In this document: positions 1-7,743 of the stretch, one piece after another
How positions within the stretch are numbered: position 1 is the stretch's first letter
Layout: each line of letters opens with the position of its first letter
DNA from: Roseivivax sediminis
GTDB lineage: Bacteria; Pseudomonadota; Alphaproteobacteria; Rhodobacterales; Rhodobacteraceae
Reading direction: 5' to 3'
NCBI RefSeq assembly: GCF_900112685.1
Contig: NZ_FOMS01000013.1
Span: 1 to 44,872 of the forward strand
Length of the DNA stretch: 44,872 bases
Notes under the pieces: generated by a model
Seen by the model: the letters and a program-made list of their open reading frames with translations, nothing else
Told to the model about the DNA's origin: nothing
Database searches by the model: none
Translations under genes and position numbers: made by a program

Positions 1-60
1 CTTCATGTCGAGCTTGTCGTCCGGAGACTCGAAGCGTCTGGTTTCAATTGCACTGGTCAT
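1..60 (-). CDS. Small cupin-like protein, N-terminal fragment (partial)
   Basis: Only the first 20 codons are inside the window; the gene runs off the left edge. The start is supported by a strong purine-rich ribosome binding site (AGGAAGGAG) just upstream on the minus strand, between this gene and the truncated haemoglobin gene. The visible N-terminus (MTSAIETRRF..., then acidic and charged) resembles the start of small single-domain cupins of Rhodobacterales, but no metal-binding motif is visible here. It lies about 50 bases downstream of the haemoglobin gene on the same strand and is probably the last visible member of that leftward cluster. Confidence 0.5.
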   Translation of the reverse strand, partial: MTSAIETRRFESPDDKLDMK

Positions 61-113
61 GGTAATTGGCTCCTTCCTGTCTTGCCGTGTGGTCGCGGAT
101 GTGAGCCGTCCTT

Positions 114-515
114 TCAGACGCGGACAATGTCGTCCTTCAGCGCATAGAGCATTGCTGCAATCTCTTTGCGCGTATCCTCGGCATGGCCCAACGATTTCAT
201 AGTTTCGAGGATATCGTCCATCGCCGCTATATATTCCGTCTCGTCGATGTTCATGCCGCGATGGGTCTCGTGCATGCTGCGCCCGTCGTATGCGCCCGGC
301 CCGTTCGAGAGCTCCTCGAACAAAGTGCAGTAATGTTGCTTGATCTTTTCCACCCGGTCCGGCTGATCGAGATAGGGTGTAAAGCGCGGCTTGATGGCGG
401 GATTGTCCAAATGCGCGTCGACCATGCCGTCGACAATTCGCCTGATGCCGGTGGATCCGCCCAACCGTTCGTAGAGGGATACTGTGCTCAGTTGCTCTGC
501 CGCAGATGTGGTCAT
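114..515 (-). CDS. Group I-like truncated haemoglobin
   Basis: A 133-residue single-domain globin of the 2-over-2 fold. The N-terminal SLYERLGG motif (residues 13-20) and the segment GPGAYDGRSMHETHRGM, with the probable proximal haem ligand His85, are the family signature. Such proteins bind O2 or NO and are often linked to nitrosative or redox stress. The start has a good AAGGAG ribosome binding site. Aligning helix B by eye puts Met31-Val32 where most group I proteins have Phe-Tyr, so the distal B10 tyrosine that stabilises bound oxygen appears to be absent. The gene lies in a leftward cluster with cupins and a tautomerase, divergent from an HxlR regulator. The family call is firm; the ligand and physiological role are not known. 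Confidence 0.9.
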   Translation of the reverse strand: MTTSAAEQLSTVSLYERLGGSTGIRRIVDGMVDAHLDNPAIKPRFTPYLDQPDRVEKIKQHYCTLFEELSNGPGAYDGRSMHETHRGMNIDETEYIAAMDDILETMKSLGHAEDTRKEIAAMLYALKDDIVRV

Positions 516-539
516 TGGTCTCTCCTTTCAGGATGCAGG

Positions 540-998
540 TTATTCCGGCCCGCCAGCCATCGCGTCGATCGGATCGACGAAAGCGATGAAAAGGGTGCAG
601 GGGTCGGACGACAGGCAGATGGCGCCATGCGGCTTCTTTGCTGGCCCATAGGCATAGGTCCCCGGGCTCAGAACCACCCGGTCCTGGCCGTCATATGTCA
701 CCCCCATCTCGCCGGTGACCAACACCATGCGCTCGGGCGAGTTGTGCCAGTGCCGCGCGATCTCGGCGCCACCGGGCACGCGATAGAAGATGTCCGGGTT
801 CGATTTCGCCGGATCGCCGTGCAGCACCGCGATTTGGCAGTCCTCGGGCATGAAGCCCGGACACGGACCCCATTCGAGCGCCGGATCGTCAGGCGTGCGA
901 GTGATGGCCTGTTCCTGCGCCGAGACGGGCGTTGCGGACGCCTCGGCGACAAGCAGCCCAGAAAGAAGTGCGGGACAGGCGGAGCTGGTACGTTTCAT
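540..998 (-). CDS. Exported cupin-domain protein
   Basis: A small periplasmic cupin of 152 residues. An N-terminal signal peptide ends near an Ala-Gln site at about residue 28. The cupin core carries the metal-binding set His83, His85 and Glu89 in a HWHNSPE motif, with His124 in a KPHG motif. I place the start at the second of two nearby ATGs (998), because the AGGAG ribosome binding site is six bases from it but directly abuts the upstream ATG at 1004. Such proteins can be dioxygenase-like, isomerase-like or non-enzymatic metal binders; the substrate cannot be told from sequence. It lies 24 bases upstream of the haemoglobin gene on the same strand, so the two are probably co-transcribed. Confidence 0.8.
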   Translation of the reverse strand: MKRTSSACPALLSGLLVAEASATPVSAQEQAITRTPDDPALEWGPCPGFMPEDCQIAVLHGDPAKSNPDIFYRVPGGAEIARHWHNSPERMVLVTGEMGVTYDGQDRVVLSPGTYAYGPAKKPHGAICLSSDPCTLFIAFVDPIDAMAGGPE

Positions 999-1091
999 CG
1001 TCATCTCCTGTGAATTGCATGTTGCAGCCGCCGCGCGGCCATCGAGCCGACATTACGAACCGAGCTTGAGCGCTCGATCTGTGCGCGAAGC

Positions 1092-1313
1092 TCAGCCGTC
1101 TTGCCGCTGCACCGCCTTGACGTCGGCCGCGGTCATCGGTCTGCCGCCGATGCCCCAGGCACCGCTGGCGAGTTCCTGCACGCGGACCCAGGTCACGCCG
1201 CGCATGGTTTCGCCTTCGATCCTGACCATCGTGTCGGTAACATCTTCGATCATCTGCCGTTTCTGGTCGTCGTCGAAGACTCCTTCGATCAGTTGGATAT
1301 CTACGAGCGGCAT
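1092..1313 (-). CDS. 4-oxalocrotonate tautomerase family protein
   Basis: A 73-residue tautomerase-superfamily monomer. After removal of the initiator methionine, Pro1 (MPLVDIQLIEG) becomes the general base used by this family to move protons in enol/keto substrates. The length and beta-alpha-beta pattern fit 4-oxalocrotonate tautomerase-like proteins, which act as hexamers or related oligomers. A GGAGG ribosome binding site supports the start. It is the first gene of the leftward cluster tautomerase–cupin–haemoglobin–cupin and faces away from the HxlR regulator, which makes it a likely target of that regulator. The actual substrate is unknown. Confidence 0.85.
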   Translation of the reverse strand: MPLVDIQLIEGVFDDDQKRQMIEDVTDTMVRIEGETMRGVTWVRVQELASGAWGIGGRPMTAADVKAVQRQDG

Positions 1314-1500
1314 ATCCGTGTCCTCCGGTTTCGCTGTGCCTCGGTTGCCATCGAACCGCGTCCGATGTCCGGGAAGGCTCGCAACGTCGAGGGGCGGACC
1401 GCTAGTTCACGGACTGAATCCCGCACGATACAGTTTCTGAACTGGCCGGATGAGGACCGTTTCTGGCAATATGGCGGCGTCTGGAGAAAAGGAGGCCGCG

Positions 1501-2199
1501 ATGACGAATGCGAGCTACAAACAGTTTTGTCCCGTCGCCATGGCGGCGGAAACCCTGTGCACGCGCTGGACCGTGGTTCTGCTGCGCGAGTTGGTCGCCG
1601 GCTCCACTCGCTTCAACGAGATCAGACGCGGCGTGCCGCGCATGTCGCCGGCGCTGTTGTCGAAACGCCTGCAGGAATTGGAGGCGGCCGGCATCGTGAC
1701 GCGTGAACCACTGGCGGAGACGCCGGAGATCAACGAATACCGGTTGACTGAGGCAGGACTTGACCTTCGGCCGGTGATCGAGGCCATCGGGATCTGGGGA
1801 CAGAAATGGGTTGAGACCGAACCATCGCTGGAAAACCTCGATCCGGAAGTGCTGATGTGGGACATGCGGCGAAATCTCGATACGGATCCGGTGCCGGACG
1901 GGCGGCGTGTGATCGAGTTCATCTACCCGGAACTACCGGCCTCGCGGCGCAATTGGTGGCTCATCGTCGAGCCCGACCGCGCTGTGGATCTGTGCCATAT
2001 CGATCCGGGCTTCGACGTCGATCTCTACGTCTCTGTCGACCTGCGCACCATGACCGAAATCTGGATGGGTCTGAAGTCTGTCGCGACGGCGGACAAGGAC
2101 GGGAAACTCACCATGGTCGGGCACAGACGCCTCGCGGGCGCCATGCAGGCATGGCTGGGGCTCAGCCCGTTCGCGCAGCAGAAAAAGCTGGCGGCCTGA
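1501..2199 (+). CDS. HxlR-family winged-helix regulator with C-terminal SCP2-like domain
   Basis: A 232-residue DNA-binding regulator. Residues about 8-100 form an HxlR (MarR-like) winged helix: CPVAMAAETLCTRWT followed by the recognition region MSPALLSKRLQELEAAGIV. The roughly 120-residue C-terminal part resembles the sterol-carrier/ligand-binding extension seen in a subset of HxlR proteins. The start at 1501 has an AGGAGG box six bases upstream; an in-frame ATG at 1450 lacks one. The gene is divergent from the tautomerase–cupin–globin cluster across 187 bases, the classical arrangement for a local regulator. HxlR proteins often sense quinones, aldehydes or redox state; the effector here is unknown. 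Confidence 0.88.
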   Translation: MTNASYKQFCPVAMAAETLCTRWTVVLLRELVAGSTRFNEIRRGVPRMSPALLSKRLQELEAAGIVTREPLAETPEINEYRLTEAGLDLRPVIEAIGIWGQKWVETEPSLENLDPEVLMWDMRRNLDTDPVPDGRRVIEFIYPELPASRRNWWLIVEPDRAVDLCHIDPGFDVDLYVSVDLRTMTEIWMGLKSVATADKDGKLTMVGHRRLAGAMQAWLGLSPFAQQKKLAA

Positions 2200-2460
2200 A
2201 CGCCACGAGGGGTCGGAAAACAGAGTAGAAGAAAAGCGCACATTGCCGACATCAATAGCCCGCGCAGCGAACTCACGTTTCGTCCCGGACCACTGATCTT
2301 GCCCCTAGCGCATGCTGCACGAGGTCACGGATGACCGGTTCACAGAAGCCGCACCGCAACGTCGACCATTCCGGTGTAGGTTGGTTCTGGGCCGCGCGCG
2401 CTATTTTGGCTGGACCAAGTGTTCCGGCTTGCAAGTTGACTGGTCGCGGCACCCGGACCC

Positions 2461-2997
2461 TCAATCGGGATGAATGTCCCGCGGCGCGCAACCGGCGTCG
2501 AGCACGACGGCCATCCAGTTCACTTCCGCAGATAGCCCTTGAGCCGCGAGCCACGCCTCTTGCAACTGGTATGCCGACAGCTCCTGTGCGGCCGGGCAAT
2601 ACCAGTGATGCGGCGCCTGCCGATGGTGCGTCAACTCGTGGAGCAGCACGCCGACATCGGATGCGTTCCGCGCGTTCCAGGGACGCACCAGCAGGATCTC
2701 CGATTGTTCCGGGTCGTAGAGCCCCTGAAGACGCCCCCGCTGAAAACTCGCCGTCGCGCCCTGCCGCGCCGCCGCCTGCCAATCGCTGACAAGTCGCACG
2801 CTGGGAGGCGTTGCCCGCCGTGGCCAGTCCGTCTGCGTATCGAGCCAGCCGTCGAGCGAGGCGACAAGCGCGGTCAAACTGTTCGCGGTTTGCCATTCTT
2901 CGGCCGCCACGGGCATCTGAGTCTCGGCTTGCGAGTGCGTCGGGCACAAGGCGATGAGGGCCGTGGCAACGGCCACGGCGAAAGGGGAACGGATCAT
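2461..2997 (-). CDS. Exported HExxH-motif protein (DUF6647-like)
   Basis: A 178-residue protein with a cleavable-looking signal peptide (hydrophobic residues 5-18, cleavage near SQA-E). The central motif HELTHH (His120, Glu121, His124) is a zinc-metallopeptidase HExxH signature, and Glu139 in a downstream CPAAQELSAY segment is a plausible third zinc ligand as in gluzincins. Cys134 and Cys170 might form a disulfide in the periplasm. It resembles proteins annotated as DUF6647 in roseobacters, for which I know no tested activity. The gene stands alone, flanked by 261 bases without a gene downstream and by a divergent LysR gene upstream. Protease activity is inference from the motif only. Confidence 0.75.
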   Translation of the reverse strand: MIRSPFAVAVATALIALCPTHSQAETQMPVAAEEWQTANSLTALVASLDGWLDTQTDWPRRATPPSVRLVSDWQAAARQGATASFQRGRLQGLYDPEQSEILLVRPWNARNASDVGVLLHELTHHRQAPHHWYCPAAQELSAYQLQEAWLAAQGLSAEVNWMAVVLDAGCAPRDIHPD

Positions 2998-3109
2998 CGG
3001 ACCCTCCGGTGCGTGATTTTGAGATCTGGTAGCGCGATGTTACTCTTGTCTCGTTACGGCACCGAACGATCGCTTTTCAGTCTCGCGTGATTTCAGTTCA
3101 GGCAGAAAG

Positions 3110-4021
3110 ATGGGACGCAAACTTCCGCCCTTCGCCGCCGTCCGCGCCTTCGAGGCCACCGCGCGGCACATGTCGGTCAAGGCCGCCGCAGAGGAGCTCT
3201 GCCTGACGCCCTCGGCCATCAGCCATCAGATCAAGGCACTGGAGGGCTTTCTCGACACGCAGCTTTTCGAGCGTGCGGGCAATCGGCTCGCACTGACCCT
3301 CACGGGCGAGACCTATGCCGGGAAGCTCACCAACCTGCTCGACACGTTCCTCGAAGAGACCGACGCCGTGCGCGAGGCGCCGCGACCCCTGCGCGTCCTC
3401 TCGACGCCGGGTTTTGCGGCGCGCTGGCTGGTGCCGCGCCTGCCGCGGCTCAGCTTTGCCCGCGACATCCGGCTGCGGGTGTCGAACGGCGCGCCGTCGC
3501 TGGACTTCGCGACCAACGACGCGGACGTCGTGATCCAGTGGTCCGACCGCCCGACGCCCGGCTTGCGCGTCGAGCCTCTCATGGCCTCGGCAAGGTATCC
3601 GGTGATCTCCCCGACATTGTGCGAGCGCGAGAACGTGCGGCATCCGGAGGATCTCCTGCGCCTCACGCTCTTCTACGACGAGACGGACGATGCCTGGCCC
3701 GAATGGTTCGCCGAGGCGGGCCTTGCTGGGGTCGAGTTGCCGCCGGGTCCCACCTATCCCAATTGCGAGCTGTCGACGACCATGGTCGAGCAGCACCAGG
3801 GCGTATCGCTGGCCTACGACGCCGTGGTCCGCGGCACGATCACATCGGGCCGCCTCAAGCGGCTTTTCGACGTGACAACGTTGCCGATGTCGATCTACGC
3901 GATCGCCACCCCCGAGGCCCGTGCGGACGATGAGCGGATCGCAGCATTTCGTTACTGGCTGCGCGCCGAAGCCGAGGCCGAAGGCGTCGTACCGGAACTT
4001 CTTCCCGAAGCCGCGGAGTAA
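3110..4021 (+). CDS. LysR-family transcriptional regulator (GcvA-like)
   Basis: A 303-residue LysR-type regulator. The N-terminal winged helix-turn-helix spans about residues 5-65 (PPFAAVRAFEATARH, then LCLTPSAISHQIKALEGFL). The periplasmic-binding-protein-like effector domain occupies about 90-295. The wording of the helix-turn-helix and the motif NCELSTTMVEQHQGVSLA fit the GcvA-like branch common in Rhodobacterales. The gene is divergent from the HExxH protein across 112 bases, which is often the target arrangement for LysR proteins, and is followed by tRNA-Phe on the other strand. The coinducer and target are unknown. Confidence 0.9.
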   Translation: MGRKLPPFAAVRAFEATARHMSVKAAAEELCLTPSAISHQIKALEGFLDTQLFERAGNRLALTLTGETYAGKLTNLLDTFLEETDAVREAPRPLRVLSTPGFAARWLVPRLPRLSFARDIRLRVSNGAPSLDFATNDADVVIQWSDRPTPGLRVEPLMASARYPVISPTLCERENVRHPEDLLRLTLFYDETDDAWPEWFAEAGLAGVELPPGPTYPNCELSTTMVEQHQGVSLAYDAVVRGTITSGRLKRLFDVTTLPMSIYAIATPEARADDERIAAFRYWLRAEAEAEGVVPELLPEAAE

Positions 4022-4235
4022 TTGCTCCGGAACCACTCCGCCAATTGACGCGGCGTCCCCGATCGAGCGGTTGCTGTGAACGTCGCAACGGACCGCATTG
4101 CTTCCAAACGCTCCGGCGGGCTTGAGGCCACTCGTTTCTTGGGAACGCGCGCTTTCCAGTTTGCGAAGGTCTTGCAGCCAGGACCGGCGGCGCCTGCGAC
4201 AGGGTTATCGCGTACACGTCGGCCGTTGGACAAGA

Positions 4236-4310
4236 TGGTGCCCGGGGGCGGAATCGAACCACCGACACGAGGATTTTCAATCCACTGCTCTACCCCTGAG
4301 CTACCCGGGC
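4236..4310 (-). tRNA. tRNA-Phe (GAA)
   Basis: The minus strand folds as a complete tRNA: acceptor arms GCCCGGG/CCCGGGC, D-arm GCTCAGGGGTAGAGC, anticodon loop TTGAAAA with anticodon GAA (plus-strand positions 4276-4278), T-loop GGTTCGATTCC, discriminator A and an encoded CCA. The anticodon stem has one T-T mismatch. It is a single tRNA gene between the LysR gene and mnmH. Confidence 0.97.
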
Positions 4311-4316
4311 ACCGGG

Positions 4317-4338
4317 GAACGGAGGCCTAGCTCCGTTC
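4317..4338. repeat. Inverted repeat just upstream of tRNA-Phe
   Basis: Perfect 8-base arms GAACGGAG and CTCCGTTC around a six-base GCCTAG loop, ending seven bases before the mature 5' end of tRNA-Phe. If the proposed promoter at 4349-4377 is used, this hairpin lies in the tRNA precursor leader that RNase P removes. Confidence 0.6.
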
Positions 4339-4348
4339 GGGTGGAGCG

Positions 4349-4377
4349 GGGATAGCCGAGGCCTCGGGGAGTGTCCA
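4349..4377 (-). promoter_or_regulatory. Possible sigma-70 promoter of tRNA-Phe
   Basis: On the minus strand, TGGACA (5 of 6 to the -35 consensus), a 17-base spacer and TATCCC, located 38 bases before the tRNA 5' end. The -10 match is weak, so this is a candidate only. Confidence 0.4.
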
Positions 4378-4452
4378 GAGGGGCGTGCGAGAAAATCCGC
4401 CACCTTCGCGAAGGTCTTTCCGAGGCGGGCCGGAGCGGCTAGATCGGCGTGC

Positions 4453-5514
4453 ATGCCTCTTGCCGTGACCGACCTCGAACAGATCCTCGACCATGGGTTC
4501 GACACCCTCATCGACGTCCGCTCACCGGCGGAATTCGCGGAAGATCACGTCCCCGGCGCGATCAGCCTGCCGGTCCTCGACAACGAGGAGCGCGCCCGCG
4601 TCGGCACGATCTACAAGCAGCAATCGCCGTTCCTTGCGCGCAAGATCGGGGCCGCGCTGGTCTTCCGCAATGCCGCGGCGCATATCGAGGGGCCGCTGGC
4701 GCTGCATGACGGCGGCTGGCGGCCGCTGGTCTATTGCTGGCGCGGCGGGCAGCGGTCCGGCGCGTTCCGCTGGATGCTGGGCGAGATCGGCTGGCGGGCG
4801 GAGTCTCTGGAAGGCGGCTACCGCAGCTATCGGCGGCTGGTGACGCAGGCGCTCTACGACACCGCCTTGCCGCACAGGCTGGTGCAACTTGGTGGGTATA
4901 CCGGGACGGCGAAGACGGCGCTGCTGCGGCGGCTTGCGGCCCGCGGCGTGCAGGTGCTGGACCTCGAGGGGCTGGCGCGGCACCGCGGGTCGCTGCTCGG
5001 GGCGCGGCCGGGCGGGCAGCCGGCGCAGAAGGGGTTCGAGACGGCGCTGGTGCAGGCGCTGCACGGGCTCGATCCGGCGCGGCCGGTGGTGGTGGAGGCC
5101 GAAAGCTCCAAGATCGGCCGGCTCAACCTGCCGCCGATGCTGTGGGACGCGATGAAGGCGGCGCCCTGGATCGAGGTGCGTGCGCCGGTGGCGGCGCGGG
5201 CGGCCTACCTTGCGGAGGCTTACGACGATATCCTGTCGGATGCAGAGGCGCTGAAGGCCAAGCTGCAGCCGCTGCGGCGCTATCGCGGTCACGCGGTGGT
5301 CGACGGCTGGTTCGAGAAGATCGACGCCGGCGACCGGCGCGGCCTTTGCGCGGCGCTGGCCGAAGAGCACTACGATCCGGCCTACGAGACCTCGATGCGG
5401 GCGGTGGCGCCGGACGTGCGCGCGCAGGTGGACACCGCGCGGCTGGATGGCGCGTCGCTGGACGATGTGGCGGCGCGGATCGAGGCCGCGCTTCAGTCGA
5501 TCAGGTCGAGCTGA
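4453..5514 (+). CDS. mnmH: tRNA 2-selenouridine synthase MnmH (SelU)
   Basis: A 353-residue enzyme that converts 2-thiouridine at the wobble position of some tRNAs (Lys, Glu, Gln) to 2-selenouridine, using selenophosphate and a geranylated intermediate. Residues about 5-130 form a rhodanese domain with catalytic Cys95 in YCWRGGQRS. Residues 147-155 (GGYTGTAKT) are the P-loop of the C-terminal domain. Length and motif order match the family. No strong ribosome binding site is visible before the chosen ATG. The gene converges with the selD fusion and their coding ends overlap by 22 bases. SelD makes the selenium donor, so the two products act in sequence. Confidence 0.95.
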   Translation: MPLAVTDLEQILDHGFDTLIDVRSPAEFAEDHVPGAISLPVLDNEERARVGTIYKQQSPFLARKIGAALVFRNAAAHIEGPLALHDGGWRPLVYCWRGGQRSGAFRWMLGEIGWRAESLEGGYRSYRRLVTQALYDTALPHRLVQLGGYTGTAKTALLRRLAARGVQVLDLEGLARHRGSLLGARPGGQPAQKGFETALVQALHGLDPARPVVVEAESSKIGRLNLPPMLWDAMKAAPWIEVRAPVAARAAYLAEAYDDILSDAEALKAKLQPLRRYRGHAVVDGWFEKIDAGDRRGLCAALAEEHYDPAYETSMRAVAPDVRAQVDTARLDGASLDDVAARIEAALQSIRSS

Positions 5515-7655
5515 CCGGCGGGGCCGTCGGTCAGACGCCCGATCTCCGCCGCGTCCGCGTAGCCCGCCGCGTGCAGGCTGCGTATCAGTTCGGCGGCTGT
5601 ATCCGGCGGAACGGCGGCGAGCAGTCCGCCGGCGGTCTGGGGGTCGAACAGAAGCGCGGTGTCCGGCGTCTCGGGCCAGTGCGGCGCGGCGGCGCGGTTC
5701 TGCGGATAGAGCGTGGAGCGCGTCCCGGCCTTGGCGAGCGCGCGGGCGCCGGGCAGGTGCGGAATGGCCTGCAAGTGGATCTCCGCGCCAGTGCCCGAGG
5801 CGGCGGCCAGGTTCGACAGATGCCCCGCGAGGCCGAAGCCGGTCACGTCGGTCATGGCGTGGGCGGAGCCGAGCAGGCGCGCGGCCGCCGCCTCCGACCG
5901 GGTCATCGCCGCGAGCACGGAGGCGACGACAGCGCCGGGCGCGTTCATCGCCATCTCGGCCGCGAGGATGGTGCCCGAGCCGAGCCCCTTGGTCAGGATG
6001 AGCGCGTCGCCGGGGCGCCCGCCGGCCAGCGTGATCGGATCGGCGGGGCAGAGGCCGGTGATCGAGAAGCCGATGGTCAGCTCGTCCCCGACGGAGCTGT
6101 GGCCGCCGACGATGTCGGCGCCGGCGGCCTGAAGGACCTCTTCGGCCGTCTGCAGAATCTCGTCGAGCGTGCGGGCGGAGAGCGTCTCGGATAGGCGCGG
6201 CAGCACGAGGTTCACGGTCGCCGCCTGCGGCTCCGCGCCCATGGCAAGGATGTCGCCGAGCGCATGGGTCGCGGCGATACGGGTCATCGTCACCGGGTCG
6301 TCGACGAGGCTGCGCAGATGATCGGTAGTCAGAACCGCGCGGGCGCCGCCGATGGTCAGGACGGCGGCGTCGTCCCCGGGCAGCGGCGTGACATCCCTCC
6401 GCTTCGGCGGGCCGAGGCGATCCAGCGCACCGGTCAGGACGCCGCGGCCGACCTTGGCGCCGCATCCGCCGCAGAGCGGTTTCGGCCCCATCGTCTCGAT
6501 GACGCCGGCGGCGTGGACATGCGGCGGCTTCGGGGGCTCCATGCGGGGCAACTCGCGGAACTTCTCCATGAAGTTGCGGTCGATGCGGTCCTTCCAGGCC
6601 CAGACCCAGGGGCCGGAGACGACAAGGCCCCGGCGTTCGCCGAGCGCCGCGCGACTGCCGAGCGAGACGAGCTTGAGATAGTCGCGCTGGGGCAGGTAGC
6701 GGCGCAAACTGCCGTGCCCGGCGGCGGCACGCAGGTTGTGAAAGAGGTACGGTGCCTCGCGCACCGCGTAGACCCCGGCCTTGGGGCGCGGGGTTTCGCG
6801 CAGATGTGCGCAGTCCCCGGCGGCGAAAACCGACAGGTCGGAGGATTGCAGCCGCGCATCGACGCCGATGAAGCCGTCGACATGCGCCAGCCCCGACTGC
6901 GCGAGCCAGGGATGCGGGGTGGCGCCGGCGGCGCCGACGACGAATCCGGCGGCGATCTCGGAGCCGTCGGCGAGCGCCAGGCCCGCCTCGGTGATCCGTT
7001 CGATCAAGCTGGCCTCGTGCAGCGTGACGCCGCTGGCGCGCAGGGCGGTCATCAGCCGCCGCCGCGCGCCGCCGTGCATGGCGGCGAGGGCGCGACCGCG
7101 CTCCACCAGGTGGACGGCGCGGCCCGAGCCGCGCAGGCGGTGCGCCATGGCCATGGCAAGCTCCACCCCCGCGACGCCGGCGCCGAGGATCGCGGCGTCA
7201 CCGGGGGCGCCGTCGGCCAGGAAGGCCTCCCACCGGGCGGCGAAGGGCCCGAGCGGCTTGGCCGGGACGGCGTGCTCGGCAAAGCCGGGCAGGTCCGGCA
7301 GGTCGGAGGTGACGCCGACGTCGAGCGAGGCGACATCGTAGCCGATCGGCGGGCGGCCCTCGACGGAGATCCGTTTTGCGACGGGATCGAGTGCGGTGGC
7401 CCGTCCCAGGACCAGCCGCGCGCCGGCAAAGCGCGCGAGGCGCACCAGGTCGATGTCGAGCGCCTCGCGCGGGTAATGGCCGGCGACATGGCCCGGAAGC
7501 ATGCCCGAATAGGCGGCCGTGGGGCCTGGGTCGACCAGCGTCAGCCGCGCGCCGGGCAGGGGATCCATTCCCCACTTGCGCAGGACGAGCGCATGGGTGT
7601 GGCCGCCGCCCACAAGGACGACATCGCAGGTGAGGGGCAGGGGCGCGGCGTGCAT
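5493..7655 (-). CDS. selD: Fused FAD/NAD(P) oxidoreductase–selenide, water dikinase (SelD)
   Basis: A 720-residue fusion. Residues 1-375 are an NDH-2-like pyridine nucleotide-disulfide oxidoreductase: FAD-binding VVLVGGGHTH near residue 12, second dinucleotide motif AILGAGVAGVELA near 155, and AAGDCAH near 278. Residues about 385-720 are selenide, water dikinase, which makes selenophosphate from selenide and ATP. The active-site motif LCGGCGAK supplies Cys398 and Lys401, equivalent to Cys17 and Lys20 of E. coli SelD. A GAGGAG box supports the start. The fusion is known in marine bacteria; the oxidoreductase is thought to help deliver reduced selenium, which remains inference. No selenocysteine-insertion genes (selA, selB, selC) lie in the window, so the visible use is tRNA selenation. 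Confidence 0.94.
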   Translation of the reverse strand: MHAAPLPLTCDVVLVGGGHTHALVLRKWGMDPLPGARLTLVDPGPTAAYSGMLPGHVAGHYPREALDIDLVRLARFAGARLVLGRATALDPVAKRISVEGRPPIGYDVASLDVGVTSDLPDLPGFAEHAVPAKPLGPFAARWEAFLADGAPGDAAILGAGVAGVELAMAMAHRLRGSGRAVHLVERGRALAAMHGGARRRLMTALRASGVTLHEASLIERITEAGLALADGSEIAAGFVVGAAGATPHPWLAQSGLAHVDGFIGVDARLQSSDLSVFAAGDCAHLRETPRPKAGVYAVREAPYLFHNLRAAAGHGSLRRYLPQRDYLKLVSLGSRAALGERRGLVVSGPWVWAWKDRIDRNFMEKFRELPRMEPPKPPHVHAAGVIETMGPKPLCGGCGAKVGRGVLTGALDRLGPPKRRDVTPLPGDDAAVLTIGGARAVLTTDHLRSLVDDPVTMTRIAATHALGDILAMGAEPQAATVNLVLPRLSETLSARTLDEILQTAEEVLQAAGADIVGGHSSVGDELTIGFSITGLCPADPITLAGGRPGDALILTKGLGSGTILAAEMAMNAPGAVVASVLAAMTRSEAAAARLLGSAHAMTDVTGFGLAGHLSNLAAASGTGAEIHLQAIPHLPGARALAKAGTRSTLYPQNRAAAPHWPETPDTALLFDPQTAGGLLAAVPPDTAAELIRSLHAAGYADAAEIGRLTDGPAGQLDLID

Positions 7656-7702
7656 CGTCTCTCCTCGGTCGGGGAGGGCATAGCACGGCAGGCCGGCTCC
7701 TC

Positions 7703-7735
7703 AAGCCCTCGCGGGCTTTCCTCGCGGGAACCCGC
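7703..7735 (-). terminator. Tandem small hairpins after urtE
   Basis: Two inverted repeats lie between the urtE stop and the selD start: AAGCCC/GGGCTT with a 4-base loop (7703-7718) and GCGGG/CCCGC with a 2-base gap (7724-7735). There is no clear T run, so termination or mRNA end protection is only suggested. Confidence 0.35.
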
Positions 7736-7743
7736 AGACGGTG

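Noticed and set aside
2273-2947. 224-codon minus-strand frame overlapping the HExxH gene
   Set aside because: It is in another frame over a gene with a good signal peptide and motif, has no ribosome binding site, and resembles no family I know.
4031-4050. ACCACTCCGCCAA stretch matching part of the tRNA-Cys gene
   Set aside because: Only 13 bases match, no tRNA fold surrounds it, and there is no integrase or second end; chance or a degraded fragment cannot be separated.
4522-6465. 647-codon open frame overlapping mnmH and selD on the minus strand
   Set aside because: Arg- and Pro-rich translation typical of GC-rich frames; the real selD frame and the real mnmH frame explain the sequence.
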